A DNA stretch of 19,715 nucleotides, from the NCBI GenBank assembly GCA_030586765.1, contig JAUQZZ010000018.1, forward strand, positions 1-19,715, written 5' to 3'. Both the position numbers and the translations under genes were made by a program. Below are positions 1 through 5,837 of the stretch, one piece after another. The stretch comes from Candidatus Brocadiales bacterium (GTDB taxonomy: Bacteria; Planctomycetota; Brocadiia; Brocadiales; Bathyanammoxibiaceae). Below the pieces are notes generated by a model that worked only from the letters and a program-made list of their open reading frames with translations, made no database searches and was not told the origin of the DNA. Positions within the stretch are counted from its first letter, which is position 1. Each line of letters opens with the position of its first letter.

Positions 1-815
1 ACCTAAAGACAATGACAGGCCTTCTGCTCTGCATAGCTACAGGGGCGGTTATAGTAGGGGGTATTCGTCGAATAGGGCGTGTGGCCAGTTATCTGATGCC
101 TTTTATGGTCTTACTGTATCTTGGGGGTTGCCTGGCGGTGCTGTTACTGAACAGTGACAAGCTCTTACCTGCCTTTGGGCAGATAATCTACTGTGACACC
201 TCTTCCGTAGCTATCACCGGGGGTTTTGCTGGAGGCGGTGTATGGCTGGCCATGAGGATGGGTGTGGCCAGGGGTGCATTCTCTAATGAGGCAGGCCTGG
301 GAAGCGCACCCATGGCCTATGCCACCATTAAGACAGACCACCCGGTAAAGGGCGGGTTAATAGCCCTCTTAGAACCCTTTGTGGACACCATCATAGTGTG
401 CACAGGGACTGCCCTGGTAGTTATTACCAGCGGTCTGTGGAAGGGAGAGGTCAGCGGTGCAGTGCTGACCTCCAGGGCTTTCGAATCCCAACTTCCCCTC
501 CTGGGGCGACATATAGTCCCTATAACCCTGACCCTCTTTGCCTACTCTTCTATTATTGGCTGGTACTATTATGGGGAAAAAAGCATCGAGTATCTGGCTG
601 GCAGTAGCTGGATACCGTCATATAAGGCCCTTTTTCTTGCTGTACTGTTTATAGGAGCGGTTATAAAATTGGACATCGTCTGGAGCTTTGCCGACATATT
701 TAACGCCCTGATGGCCCTGCCTAATCTGGTGGCCTTGATTCTTCTCTCTGGGGTAGTAAAGGAAAAGACAGAGGACTATTTCCGTAGAGTCCAATATAAT
801 AAGAAATCCCCTTGA
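1..815 (+). CDS. Sodium:alanine symporter (AGCS family), 5'-truncated
   Basis: This is the C-terminal part of a sodium- (or proton-) coupled alanine/glycine symporter of the AGCS family, an inner-membrane carrier. The reading frame is already open at base 3, so the gene starts outside the window; the ATG at 12 is internal. Family hallmarks are visible in order: GGIRRIGRVASYLMPFM, then GVARGAFSNEAGLGSAPMA (the SNEAGLGSAP block is the AGCS signature), then a DTIIVCTGTALV helix and a GWYYYGEKSIEYLAG block near the end. At least six hydrophobic segments are present. The visible 267 residues would be a little over half of a typical 450-500 residue protein. It stops at TGA 813-815, 71 bases before the next gene. 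Family assignment is secure; the exact amino acid transported is inferred from the family. Confidence 0.93.
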   Translation, partial: LKTMTGLLLCIATGAVIVGGIRRIGRVASYLMPFMVLLYLGGCLAVLLLNSDKLLPAFGQIIYCDTSSVAITGGFAGGGVWLAMRMGVARGAFSNEAGLGSAPMAYATIKTDHPVKGGLIALLEPFVDTIIVCTGTALVVITSGLWKGEVSGAVLTSRAFESQLPLLGRHIVPITLTLFAYSSIIGWYYYGEKSIEYLAGSSWIPSYKALFLAVLFIGAVIKLDIVWSFADIFNALMALPNLVALILLSGVVKEKTEDYFRRVQYNKKSP

Positions 816-831
816 TAAGCCCCACTGGGCC

Positions 832-857
832 TTCTATACTTTTATAGAATAGTTTTT
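832..857 (+). terminator. Weak AT-rich hairpin plus T run after symporter
   Basis: A 7-bp perfect stem (TTCTATA at 832-838 with TATAGAA at 843-849, 4-nt loop) is followed by TAGTTTTT. It lies 17 bases after the symporter stop and 30 bases before mntA. The stem has low GC, so termination efficiency is doubtful. Confidence 0.35.
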
Positions 858-886
858 AGGAACTTTTAAAAAAAGAGAATTCTTAT

Positions 887-1315
887 ATGACAATTAAATA
901 CAAGCCCTTGCCTCAAGACATCCTTCTGCAGATGCCAAAAGTAAAGGAGTACCTTCTTGCACACCCCAGGGTGGTCTTTGCCTATCTCTTTGGGGGAATA
1001 AGCAGGGCGGTGGTCAGACCCCTCAGCGATATAGATATTGCAGTGTATCTCTCTGAAGGTTCAGACCTGAAAGAGGAGAGGTATGAGATACTGGGCAGAC
1101 TTGCAGGGCTTTTAAGAACCGATGAGATTGACCTGGTTATCCTAAATACGGCTTCTCTACCCCTTAAGGCTAGGGTTATTCGCCAGAAAGAGGTCGTAGT
1201 GGATAAAGACCCATCTCTGCGACACCAATTTGAGTCGCTGGTCCTCAGGGAATATTTCGATTTTTCCATAAAAGAGAGAGACATCCTCTTCAGGAGATTT
1301 TCCCTTGGTAGATAA
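887..1315 (+). CDS. mntA: MntA-like nucleotidyltransferase antitoxin (type VII TA)
   Basis: This 142-residue protein belongs to the minimal nucleotidyltransferase (MNT) antitoxins. In characterised MntA-HepT systems the antitoxin neutralises its partner by transferring AMP to a tyrosine of the HEPN toxin. The active-site block is at residues 36-50, where the family motif GS-X10-DXD reads GG-X10-DID: the two acidic metal ligands D48 and D50 are present, but the usual serine is glycine (G37). A further acidic stretch, DEIDLVIL, supplies a candidate third carboxylate. The gene overlaps the toxin gene by 11 bases, the usual antitoxin-first arrangement. The start ATG at 887 has only a weak purine-rich upstream stretch (AAAGAG). 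Family membership is clear. Activity of the glycine variant is uncertain. Confidence 0.85.
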   Translation: MTIKYKPLPQDILLQMPKVKEYLLAHPRVVFAYLFGGISRAVVRPLSDIDIAVYLSEGSDLKEERYEILGRLAGLLRTDEIDLVILNTASLPLKARVIRQKEVVVDKDPSLRHQFESLVLREYFDFSIKERDILFRRFSLGR

Positions 1316-1727
1316 AGTAATGCTCCTTCGCAAACTTGCTGAAATGGAGGATTATCTGGGGCAAATAAAGGAATTCTCCCATATAACACCCGAGGATTAT
1401 GCAAAGGATTGGAAGACGCAGAGAATAGTAGAGCGTACCCTTCAGATAATGATAGAAATTTGTGTAGACATCGCAAACCATATTATAGCGGATAGGAAGT
1501 ATCGTGTACCTTTTAGCTACGCCGATACTTTCAAGGTGCTTCAGGAAGAAGGTATAATACATGCCGAGCTTTCTGGGAATATGGAAAGAATGGCTAGATT
1601 CAGGAATATCCTTGTCCATCACTATAACAAACTGGACGCCTCCACAATGGTAACCCTCCTCCGGGAACAATTAGAGGACTTCTTAAGGTACAAGGATTCC
1701 ATACTGAGGACCCTTGAGAGTCCCTAA
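1305..1727 (+). CDS. hepT: HepT-like HEPN ribonuclease toxin (DUF86)
   Basis: This 140-residue all-helical protein is the toxin partner of MntA. HepT toxins are HEPN ribonucleases; some have been shown to act on tRNA or mRNA. The signature RX4HXY is intact at residues 100-107 (R100, H105, Y107; RNILVHHY), supplying the catalytic Arg/His and the tyrosine that MntA modifies. The start chosen is TTG 1305: AGGAG at 1292-1296 lies 8 bases upstream. An in-frame ATG at 1320 is possible but has no such site. It overlaps mntA by 11 nt, so the two are translationally coupled. A tRNA-Arg gene begins 137 bases downstream. The intact catalytic motif suggests a functional toxin. Confidence 0.88.
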   Translation: MVDKVMLLRKLAEMEDYLGQIKEFSHITPEDYAKDWKTQRIVERTLQIMIEICVDIANHIIADRKYRVPFSYADTFKVLQEEGIIHAELSGNMERMARFRNILVHHYNKLDASTMVTLLREQLEDFLRYKDSILRTLESP

Positions 1728-1751
1728 TAAAGAAGAGAGTTCTTCTTATTA
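1725..1751 (+). terminator. AT-rich hairpin at hepT stop
   Basis: An imperfect 11-bp inverted repeat (TAATAA-GAAGA on the left with one bulged A, TCTTC-TTATTA on the right) begins at the hepT stop codon. It could end or stabilise the toxin mRNA. Its GC content is too low for a confident intrinsic terminator. Confidence 0.3.
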
Positions 1752-1796
1752 ACTAACCCGTGTAATGCCCAGTGCCCCATGAGGCTCTCAAGAATC

Positions 1797-1825
1797 TTGC
1801 GCACTATTTTCCAGGGTGCTATAAT
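1797..1825 (+). promoter_or_regulatory. Sigma70-type promoter of tRNA-Arg
   Basis: A -35 box TTGCGC (1797-1802) and a perfect -10 box TATAAT (1820-1825) are separated by 17 bases. Transcription would begin near 1832, giving a leader of about 33 nt before the tRNA. Confidence 0.7.
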
Positions 1826-1866
1826 GCACCTGTCCGCCCCCCCAGGGGCAGACGTGTCTCAGGTGC
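1826..1866 (+). other. Inverted-repeat leader of the tRNA gene
   Basis: GCACCTG at 1826-1832 is the exact reverse complement of CAGGTGC at 1860-1866, enclosing an inner GCCCC/GGGGC hairpin. The right arm includes the first two tRNA bases. It may be a processing signal in the precursor or an eroded palindromic repeat. Confidence 0.4.
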
Positions 1867-1941
1867 GCCCGTAGCTCAGCAGGATAGAGCGACGGTTTCC
1901 TAAACCGTAGGTCAGAGGTTCGAATCCTCTCGGGCGTACCA
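1865..1941 (+). tRNA. tRNA-Arg (anticodon CCT), CCA encoded
   Basis: A complete cloverleaf can be folded by eye. The acceptor arms are 1865-1871 and 1931-1937 (one G-T pair), the D-stem is GCTC/GAGC, and the anticodon stem is ACGGT/ACCGT around loop TTCCTAA, giving anticodon CCT at 1899-1901. The T-arm is AGAGG-TTCGAAT-CCTCT. The discriminator base is A1938 and the 3' CCA is encoded at 1939-1941. It reads AGG, which is the dominant arginine codon in most of the core genes of this window. Confidence 0.96.
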
Positions 1942-1976
1942 TTTTCTACTCTTGCCACCTTCTGCTATTGTACAAA

Positions 1977-2013
1977 AGCAGGGTGCGTCCCCCTGAGGGG
2001 GACGCACCCTGCT
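1977..2013. repeat. 17-bp perfect palindrome downstream of tRNA-Arg
   Basis: Bases 1977-1993 are the exact reverse complement of 1997-2013, with a 3-base loop (TGA). The core GGGTGCGTC/GACGCACCC is shared with the hairpin at 19647-19674, marking it as a dispersed repeat. It sits 35 bases after the tRNA and 62 bases beyond the stop of the minus-strand gene at 2076. No T run follows, but such a strong stem could still limit read-through in both directions. Confidence 0.75.
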
Positions 2014-2075
2014 CGCCTATATCTCCTTAGATGGTTCGAATTCGCACTGCCCGAGAACAGCACCCCTCTACGCAC

Positions 2076-2390
2076 TCAGGCTGAGCGGACTTTGTTCAGG
2101 GTCTCTGCCAGTATGCCCTCGTAAATCTTGTCCGCATCCTCCGTCGAAATCCCTTTCCCATTGTACAACTCGGGGAACTCCTTCTCTACAGGATGAAGGG
2201 CCTGCCTGCTTAGCATCTCTGCCAGTATCATCCTGTAATACTGTAGCTCGGAGTGTAGAGAACCCTCTTCACCAGGTGCAAAAGAAGGCAGTTCATCGGC
2301 ATATTTAAGGGCCATATAGGTCGCAAAACCTTGTGCAAGGGATGTATGTAGTATGAACCTCTTGAGTTCTTTGAGTTCATCGCTAGTCAT
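2076..2390 (-). CDS. Small hypothetical helical protein, 104 aa
   Basis: I do not recognise this protein. It is 104 residues, soluble and predicted mostly helical, with no signal peptide, membrane segment, cysteine pair or nucleotide-binding motif. A central acidic loop (PSFAPGEEG) separates an N-terminal helix pair from a C-terminal region ending in a basic tail. The main evidence that it is real is a perfect ribosome-binding site: on the minus strand AGGAGG (complement of 2400-2405) lies 9 bases before the ATG at 2390. Codon use resembles the neighbouring core genes. It lies alone on the minus strand between the tRNA-Arg/palindrome and the divergent PHP group. Confidence 0.7.
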   Translation of the reverse strand: MTSDELKELKRFILHTSLAQGFATYMALKYADELPSFAPGEEGSLHSELQYYRMILAEMLSRQALHPVEKEFPELYNGKGISTEDADKIYEGILAETLNKVRSA

Positions 2391-2530
2391 GGTGCGAGTC
2401 CTCCTTATAGTTTGTTTAGGAGTCTATCGTTCTAAAATCAATAATATCACTTTTTGCAGAAAAATTGTACGGTTACCATAAGTCTTGGGGCTTTTAATCA
2501 AGATGGCCTACCTACCCGTCCGCCTAAGTT

Positions 2531-2600
2531 TTGTAGCGTCTGGTCTCCGTACCAGATGCAGGCCTTTGGGGGCGTCCGATACGGCGATAGGATGCTACAA
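2531..2600. repeat. GTAG...CTAC hairpin element (copy A)
   Basis: The ends are TTGTAGC (2531-2537) and GCTACAA (2594-2600), a perfect 7-bp terminal inverted repeat. The interior holds a 6-bp stem, TCTGGT/ACCAGA, near the left end. It shares this design with elements at 4056, 5111, 7281, 7371, 16340 and 19570. The rest of the 2391-2714 gap holds only the promoter at 2648-2676 and the ribosome-binding site of the minus-strand gene. Confidence 0.6.
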
Positions 2601-2647
2601 CCCTCTTACCTTGTTAAACCTTTTTGCTATGATGATTTATCTTGCAC

Positions 2648-2676
2648 TTGCAAAAACTAAGAGGGCCCTATATAAT
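2648..2676 (+). promoter_or_regulatory. Promoter of the PHP-TPR-rluD group
   Basis: TTGCAA (2648-2653), a 17-base spacer and a perfect TATAAT (2671-2676) predict a start near 2683, about 32 bases before the PHP gene. The -35 box matches 4 of 6 consensus positions. Confidence 0.55.
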
Positions 2677-2714
2677 TCAAAAGGGCTACAAAAGCACTGT
2701 TAAGGGATTTGCTC

Positions 2715-3374
2715 ATGTACGACCTCCACACCCATAGTATCCTTTCCGATGGGGAATTACTGCCCTCAGAGCTGGCCAGGCGCTATGAGGAGATGGGCTT
2801 TAGCGGGGTAGTAATCGCAGACCACGCGGACTATTCTAATATAGAGCAGGTAGTGCCCAGCCTGGTAAAGGTCTGCAAACAACTCAGTGCCTCTATGAAG
2901 CTAAAGGTAAAGCCAGGAGCAGAGCTCACCCACATTAGACCCTCAGAACTCTCAGGGCTGATAAAAATGGCCAGGCAATTAGGTGCTGAGTTGGTCTTAG
3001 TACACGGGGAGACTATAGTGGAGCCAGTTCTTATAGGAACAAACAGGGCGGGTATAGAGGGGGGAGCAGACATTATTACACATCCAGGATTGATAACAGA
3101 AGATGATGCCAGGCTTGCCAAGGAGAAAGGGGTGCGGCTGGAGATATCTGCCCGAAAGGGACACTGCCTGACCAACGGGCATGTGGTCAAGATTGCTAGA
3201 AAGACAGGGGCACTACTGGTCTTTGGCTCGGATTCCCATGGCCCAGGAGACCTCCTGGATAGGGCGACGGCAGGCAGGGTGGTACGTGGTGCAGGTCTTG
3301 ATGCCCATGAGGTGGAGGAAGTCTTCCTAGAGACAGAGAGGGTCTTTCACAGCAATAAGGAGCCTTTAAGATGA
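2715..3374 (+). CDS. PHP-domain metal-dependent phosphoesterase
   Basis: This is a cytosolic PHP-superfamily hydrolase of about 219 residues, the size of stand-alone PHP proteins. Family motifs appear in order: HTHSILSDG at the N-terminus, IADHAD, KPGAELTHI, LVLVHGET, DIITHPG, and FGSDSHGP near the C-terminus. These histidines and acids form the metal centre that cleaves phosphoester bonds. Its substrate cannot be read from the sequence. The ATG at 2715 is preferred over the TTG at 2709 because GGGA at 2704-2707 lies 7 bases before it. The stop overlaps the next gene by ATGA, so the two are translationally coupled. It resembles the histidinol-phosphatase-like PHP branch, but no his gene is nearby, so no such role is assigned. 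Confidence 0.85.
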   Translation: MYDLHTHSILSDGELLPSELARRYEEMGFSGVVIADHADYSNIEQVVPSLVKVCKQLSASMKLKVKPGAELTHIRPSELSGLIKMARQLGAELVLVHGETIVEPVLIGTNRAGIEGGADIITHPGLITEDDARLAKEKGVRLEISARKGHCLTNGHVVKIARKTGALLVFGSDSHGPGDLLDRATAGRVVRGAGLDAHEVEEVFLETERVFHSNKEPLR

Positions 3375-4033
3375 TGACCCCAGAGGAATTAATAATCCTG
3401 GGCAAGAGGTACCTAGAATGGCTTAAGGAGCACAAGATTACCGTAGGCCTGACTGCTGTATTGGTTGTGGGCCTATCTCTAGCTACTATGAGCTATCTAA
3501 ACAAAAAGACCAGGAAATACGAGACCGTATGGAAGAACCTGGGGGAATTAAGCCTTGATACCAGTATTGCCGAGTTTCAGGAGCCAAAGGCCCGAGAGGA
3601 ACTCCTCTCCAGGGCCGTAGAGGCTTATAAGGGCATGCTGGAAGGCTCCTCTGCAAAGGGGGCGGAGCCCTGGGTACTCTTTCAACTGGGCAATGCCCAG
3701 TATAGTTCAAGGAAGTACGATGAGGCCATCACCACGTATAAGGAATTCTTGAATAAGTATAGCGACCACTCTTTGAAACCCTTTGTCAGGCAATCCCTTG
3801 CCTACGCCTGTGAGGAGAAGGGCCACTACGATGCGGCGCTTATGTACTTCCAGGGAAATGCCCCCACAGATAGCCACTATCTTGTGTCCCAAGAAAAGTG
3901 GGATACAGGCAGGTGCTATGAGAAATTGGGCCAAAAGGAGGAGGCCAAAAAGGCCTATACAGGGGCTATTAATCTGGCCCCAGAAAGTCCATGGGCAAAG
4001 CTGGCTCAGTATCGGTTGGATAGCTTAGAATGA
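3371..4033 (+). CDS. Membrane-anchored TPR protein (YfgM-like architecture)
   Basis: This 220-residue protein has a short cytoplasmic N-terminus, one transmembrane helix at about residues 23-44 (ITVGLTAVLVVGLSLATMSY), and a C-terminal half of tetratricopeptide repeats. The clearest repeat units are PWVLFQLGNAQYSSRKYDEA, then FVRQSLAYACEEKGHYDAAL and KWDTGRCYEKLGQKEEAKKA. TPRs bind proteins, so it is likely an envelope scaffold or chaperone-like factor. The single-anchor-plus-TPR layout matches YfgM, the ancillary SecYEG subunit, but that identity is an inference. The start ATG at 3371 overlaps the PHP stop; a second ATG at 3374 is equally possible. Confidence 0.8.
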   Translation: MMTPEELIILGKRYLEWLKEHKITVGLTAVLVVGLSLATMSYLNKKTRKYETVWKNLGELSLDTSIAEFQEPKAREELLSRAVEAYKGMLEGSSAKGAEPWVLFQLGNAQYSSRKYDEAITTYKEFLNKYSDHSLKPFVRQSLAYACEEKGHYDAALMYFQGNAPTDSHYLVSQEKWDTGRCYEKLGQKEEAKKAYTGAINLAPESPWAKLAQYRLDSLE

Positions 4034-4055
4034 TTGTGACATGAAGAAATCCTGG

Positions 4056-4090
4056 GTAGCGCAGGCGTAGCTGCGTTATCCGTGCGCTAC
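4056..4090. repeat. GTAG...CTAC hairpin element (copy B)
   Basis: GTAGCGCA at 4056-4063 is the exact reverse complement of TGCGCTAC at 4083-4090. An inner CGCAG/CTGCG stem lies in between. The right end abuts AGGAAG at 4091-4096, the only ribosome-binding-like sequence before rluD. Confidence 0.6.
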
Positions 4091-4109
4091 AGGAAGAATC
4101 CTAAACAAT

Positions 4110-5105
4110 ATGCCTCAGGAAACAGCAGAGAAGAAGGTTCTGGAGTTTGAGGTCAAGAGGGATTACCAGGGCAGGAGGATAGATAAGTACCTTGCCGCCC
4201 GACTACAGCAGTACTCCCGCTCCTTCCTCCAGAGGCTTATTAAGGAGGGGGCGGTCAAGGTAGATGGGCGCCCGGTAAAGAGCAGTTACGCTATACGCAG
4301 GGGCGATACCATCGCCCTGGAACTCTCCATAATAGAGGAAGAGGGGATAAGGCCAGAGAATATCCCCCTGGACATTATCTACGAGGATGACTACCTAATG
4401 CTCATAAATAAGCCCCCTGATATGGTGGTACATCCAGCCCCTGGTCACATGAGCGGCACCCTGGTAAACGCCCTGGCATATCACGTTCAACAGCTTTCCT
4501 CAGTGGGTGGGCCCTTAAAAGCCGGGATAGTCCATCGATTGGACAGGGACACTAGCGGTATCATATTGGTCATCAAGAGTGACCAGGTGCATCAAGACCT
4601 AGCCACTCAGTTTGAGAGGCGCAGGGTGCATAAGGAATATATTGCCCTGGTGGAGGGAGATGTGGAATTGGATTCCGATGTAGTGGAGCTCCCTATAGGC
4701 AGGCATAAAAGGGATAGGCTCAAGATGGCCGTAAGACATGATGAGGGCAAGGAGGCCACTTCGGAGTATGAGGTACTGGAGCGCTTTGGGGATTTCACAC
4801 TAGTAAAGGTTATGCCCAGGACAGGCCGCACCCATCAGATACGCGTCCACATGAGGGCTATTGGGCACCCCATAGTAGCCGATGCCAACTATAATAGCCG
4901 CGATTGCCTGTACCGCTGGGAAATTACAAAAGAAAAGCCCAGACCAGAAGAAGACCCCATCCTTGACCGTCAGGCCCTTCACGCCTATAAGCTAGAATTC
5001 TTCCATCCCATCCTCAAAAAGAAGATGTCCTTCCAGGCCGAACTCCCAGAAGACATGAAGCAAGCGCTAGACCTCCTCAGGGAAATTAAATCCAGGAAGA
5101 AATAG
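4110..5105 (+). CDS. rluD: 23S rRNA pseudouridine synthase RluD (RluA family)
   Basis: This enzyme converts specific uridines of 23S rRNA to pseudouridine; RluD modifies the helix 69 loop (positions 1911, 1915 and 1917 in E. coli numbering). The 331 residues match RluD closely. An S4 RNA-binding domain occupies about residues 17-78, followed by the catalytic domain with HRLDRDTSG at 142-150. The aspartate of HRLD (D145) is the expected catalytic residue. RTGRTHQIRVHMRAIGHPI is the second conserved block. The presence of the S4 domain argues for RluD or RluC over RluA. The ATG at 4110 has only a distant AGGAAG (13 bases). It is downstream of the PHP and TPR genes and probably shares their transcript. 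Confidence 0.9.
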   Translation: MPQETAEKKVLEFEVKRDYQGRRIDKYLAARLQQYSRSFLQRLIKEGAVKVDGRPVKSSYAIRRGDTIALELSIIEEEGIRPENIPLDIIYEDDYLMLINKPPDMVVHPAPGHMSGTLVNALAYHVQQLSSVGGPLKAGIVHRLDRDTSGIILVIKSDQVHQDLATQFERRRVHKEYIALVEGDVELDSDVVELPIGRHKRDRLKMAVRHDEGKEATSEYEVLERFGDFTLVKVMPRTGRTHQIRVHMRAIGHPIVADANYNSRDCLYRWEITKEKPRPEEDPILDRQALHAYKLEFFHPILKKKMSFQAELPEDMKQALDLLREIKSRKK

Positions 5106-5110
5106 CAAGA

Positions 5111-5194
5111 ATTGTAGTTGTCCGCCAGAGGCTGCCTCTGGCGTGGCTCGATTTACCTAGCCTTTATCGAACCCAATAAATTGGCAACTACAAT
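5111..5194. repeat. GTAG...CTAC two-hairpin element (copy C)
   Basis: Perfect 10-bp terminal inverted repeats, ATTGTAGTTG (5111-5120) and CAACTACAAT (5185-5194), enclose two hairpins. The first is CGCCAGAGG/CCTCTGGCG (9 bp). The second is an imperfect GG-TCGAT/ATCGA-CC. The element starts 5 bases after the rluD stop. Confidence 0.8.
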
Positions 5195-5234
5195 CTACAC
5201 TATAAGGTTAGAAATGTCACAGAGTTAAAAACCC

Positions 5235-5263
5235 TTGCCAAGCACCCCTGGAAGTGTTAACAT
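5235..5263 (+). promoter_or_regulatory. Candidate promoter of hslVU
   Basis: TTGCCA (5235-5240) and TAACAT (5258-5263) are spaced by 17 bases, 44 bases before hslV. The -10 box matches only 4 of 6 positions. No CIRCE operator and no well-spaced sigma32 consensus is visible. Confidence 0.4.
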
Positions 5264-5270
5264 CTATTTT

Positions 5271-5300
5271 AGAAAAGATCCCTTCTGTTAAGTCTTTTCT
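5271..5300 (+). promoter_or_regulatory. Stem-loop immediately before hslV start
   Basis: AGAAAAGA (5271-5278) and TCTTTTCT (5293-5300) form an 8-bp perfect AT-rich stem with a 14-base loop, ending 6 bases before the hslV ATG. No Shine-Dalgarno sequence precedes hslV, so the hairpin occupies the region a ribosome must contact. A temperature-sensitive control element is possible but unproven. Confidence 0.45.
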
Positions 5301-5306
5301 TCAGCT

Positions 5307-5837
5307 ATGCTTACCTCTACGACTATATTATCCGTGAGACGTAACGATGCGGTGGCCATCGGTGGGGACGGTCAGGTGTCTATGACCAATACCATCCTCA
5401 AGCAAGACGCCAAGAAGATCCGCAGGCTCTACCATAACAAGGTCATAGTCGGCTTTGCAGGTGCTACCGCTGACGCCTTTGCCCTCATGGAGAGGTTTGA
5501 TGGGAAACTGGAGCAGTACCAGGGCAACGTCTTAAAGAGTGCCTATGAGCTGGCAAAGGAGTGGAGGACGGACAGGGTGTTGAGGAGGCTTGAATCTCTA
5601 CTGGTAGTAGTAGACAAGAGCACCTCCTTACTTATATCAGGGAGCGGCGACATAATAGAACCCACGGACGGTGTAATTGGTATCGGCTCGGGTGGACCCT
5701 TCGCCACGGCGGCTGCCAGGGCCTTACTCAGGAATACACAGATGAGCGCCAAGGAGATAGTAGAGGAAGCCCTGAGGATTGCCTCAGAGATTTGCGTCTT
5801 TACAAATAGTAACCTTGTAGTAGAGGAAATAAAGTGA
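5307..5837 (+). CDS. hslV: ATP-dependent protease peptidase subunit HslV (ClpQ)
   Basis: HslV is the proteolytic core of the HslVU protease, an N-terminal-threonine peptidase related to proteasome beta subunits, acting in the cytosol on misfolded and regulatory proteins. The family N-terminus TTILSVRR appears after a four-residue leader (MLTS), so T5 would be exposed as the nucleophile. Other blocks are AIGGDGQVSM, VIVGFAGATADAF, and GIGSGGPFATAAARALL. The length of 176 residues is typical. The start has no Shine-Dalgarno sequence and is preceded by a stem-loop; a stop codon at 5289-5291 rules out any longer start. The stop overlaps the hslU start by GTGA, giving coupled synthesis of the two subunits. 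Confidence 0.95.
   Translation: MLTSTTILSVRRNDAVAIGGDGQVSMTNTILKQDAKKIRRLYHNKVIVGFAGATADAFALMERFDGKLEQYQGNVLKSAYELAKEWRTDRVLRRLESLLVVVDKSTSLLISGSGDIIEPTDGVIGIGSGGPFATAAARALLRNTQMSAKEIVEEALRIASEICVFTNSNLVVEEIK

Noticed and set aside
982..1670. Long antisense open frames opposite mntA and hepT
   Set aside because: Their sequences are low in plausible protein features and the opposite strand encodes two clearly recognisable proteins with catalytic motifs.
2454..2703. Two small plus-strand open frames before the PHP gene
   Set aside because: They run through a hairpin element and the promoter, have no ribosome-binding site and resemble nothing known.
5223..5300. CIRCE or sigma32 control sequence before hslV
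   Set aside because: The CIRCE arms TTAGCACTC/GAGTGCTAA are absent, and the CTTG...CCCC stretches are too close together for a sigma32 promoter.
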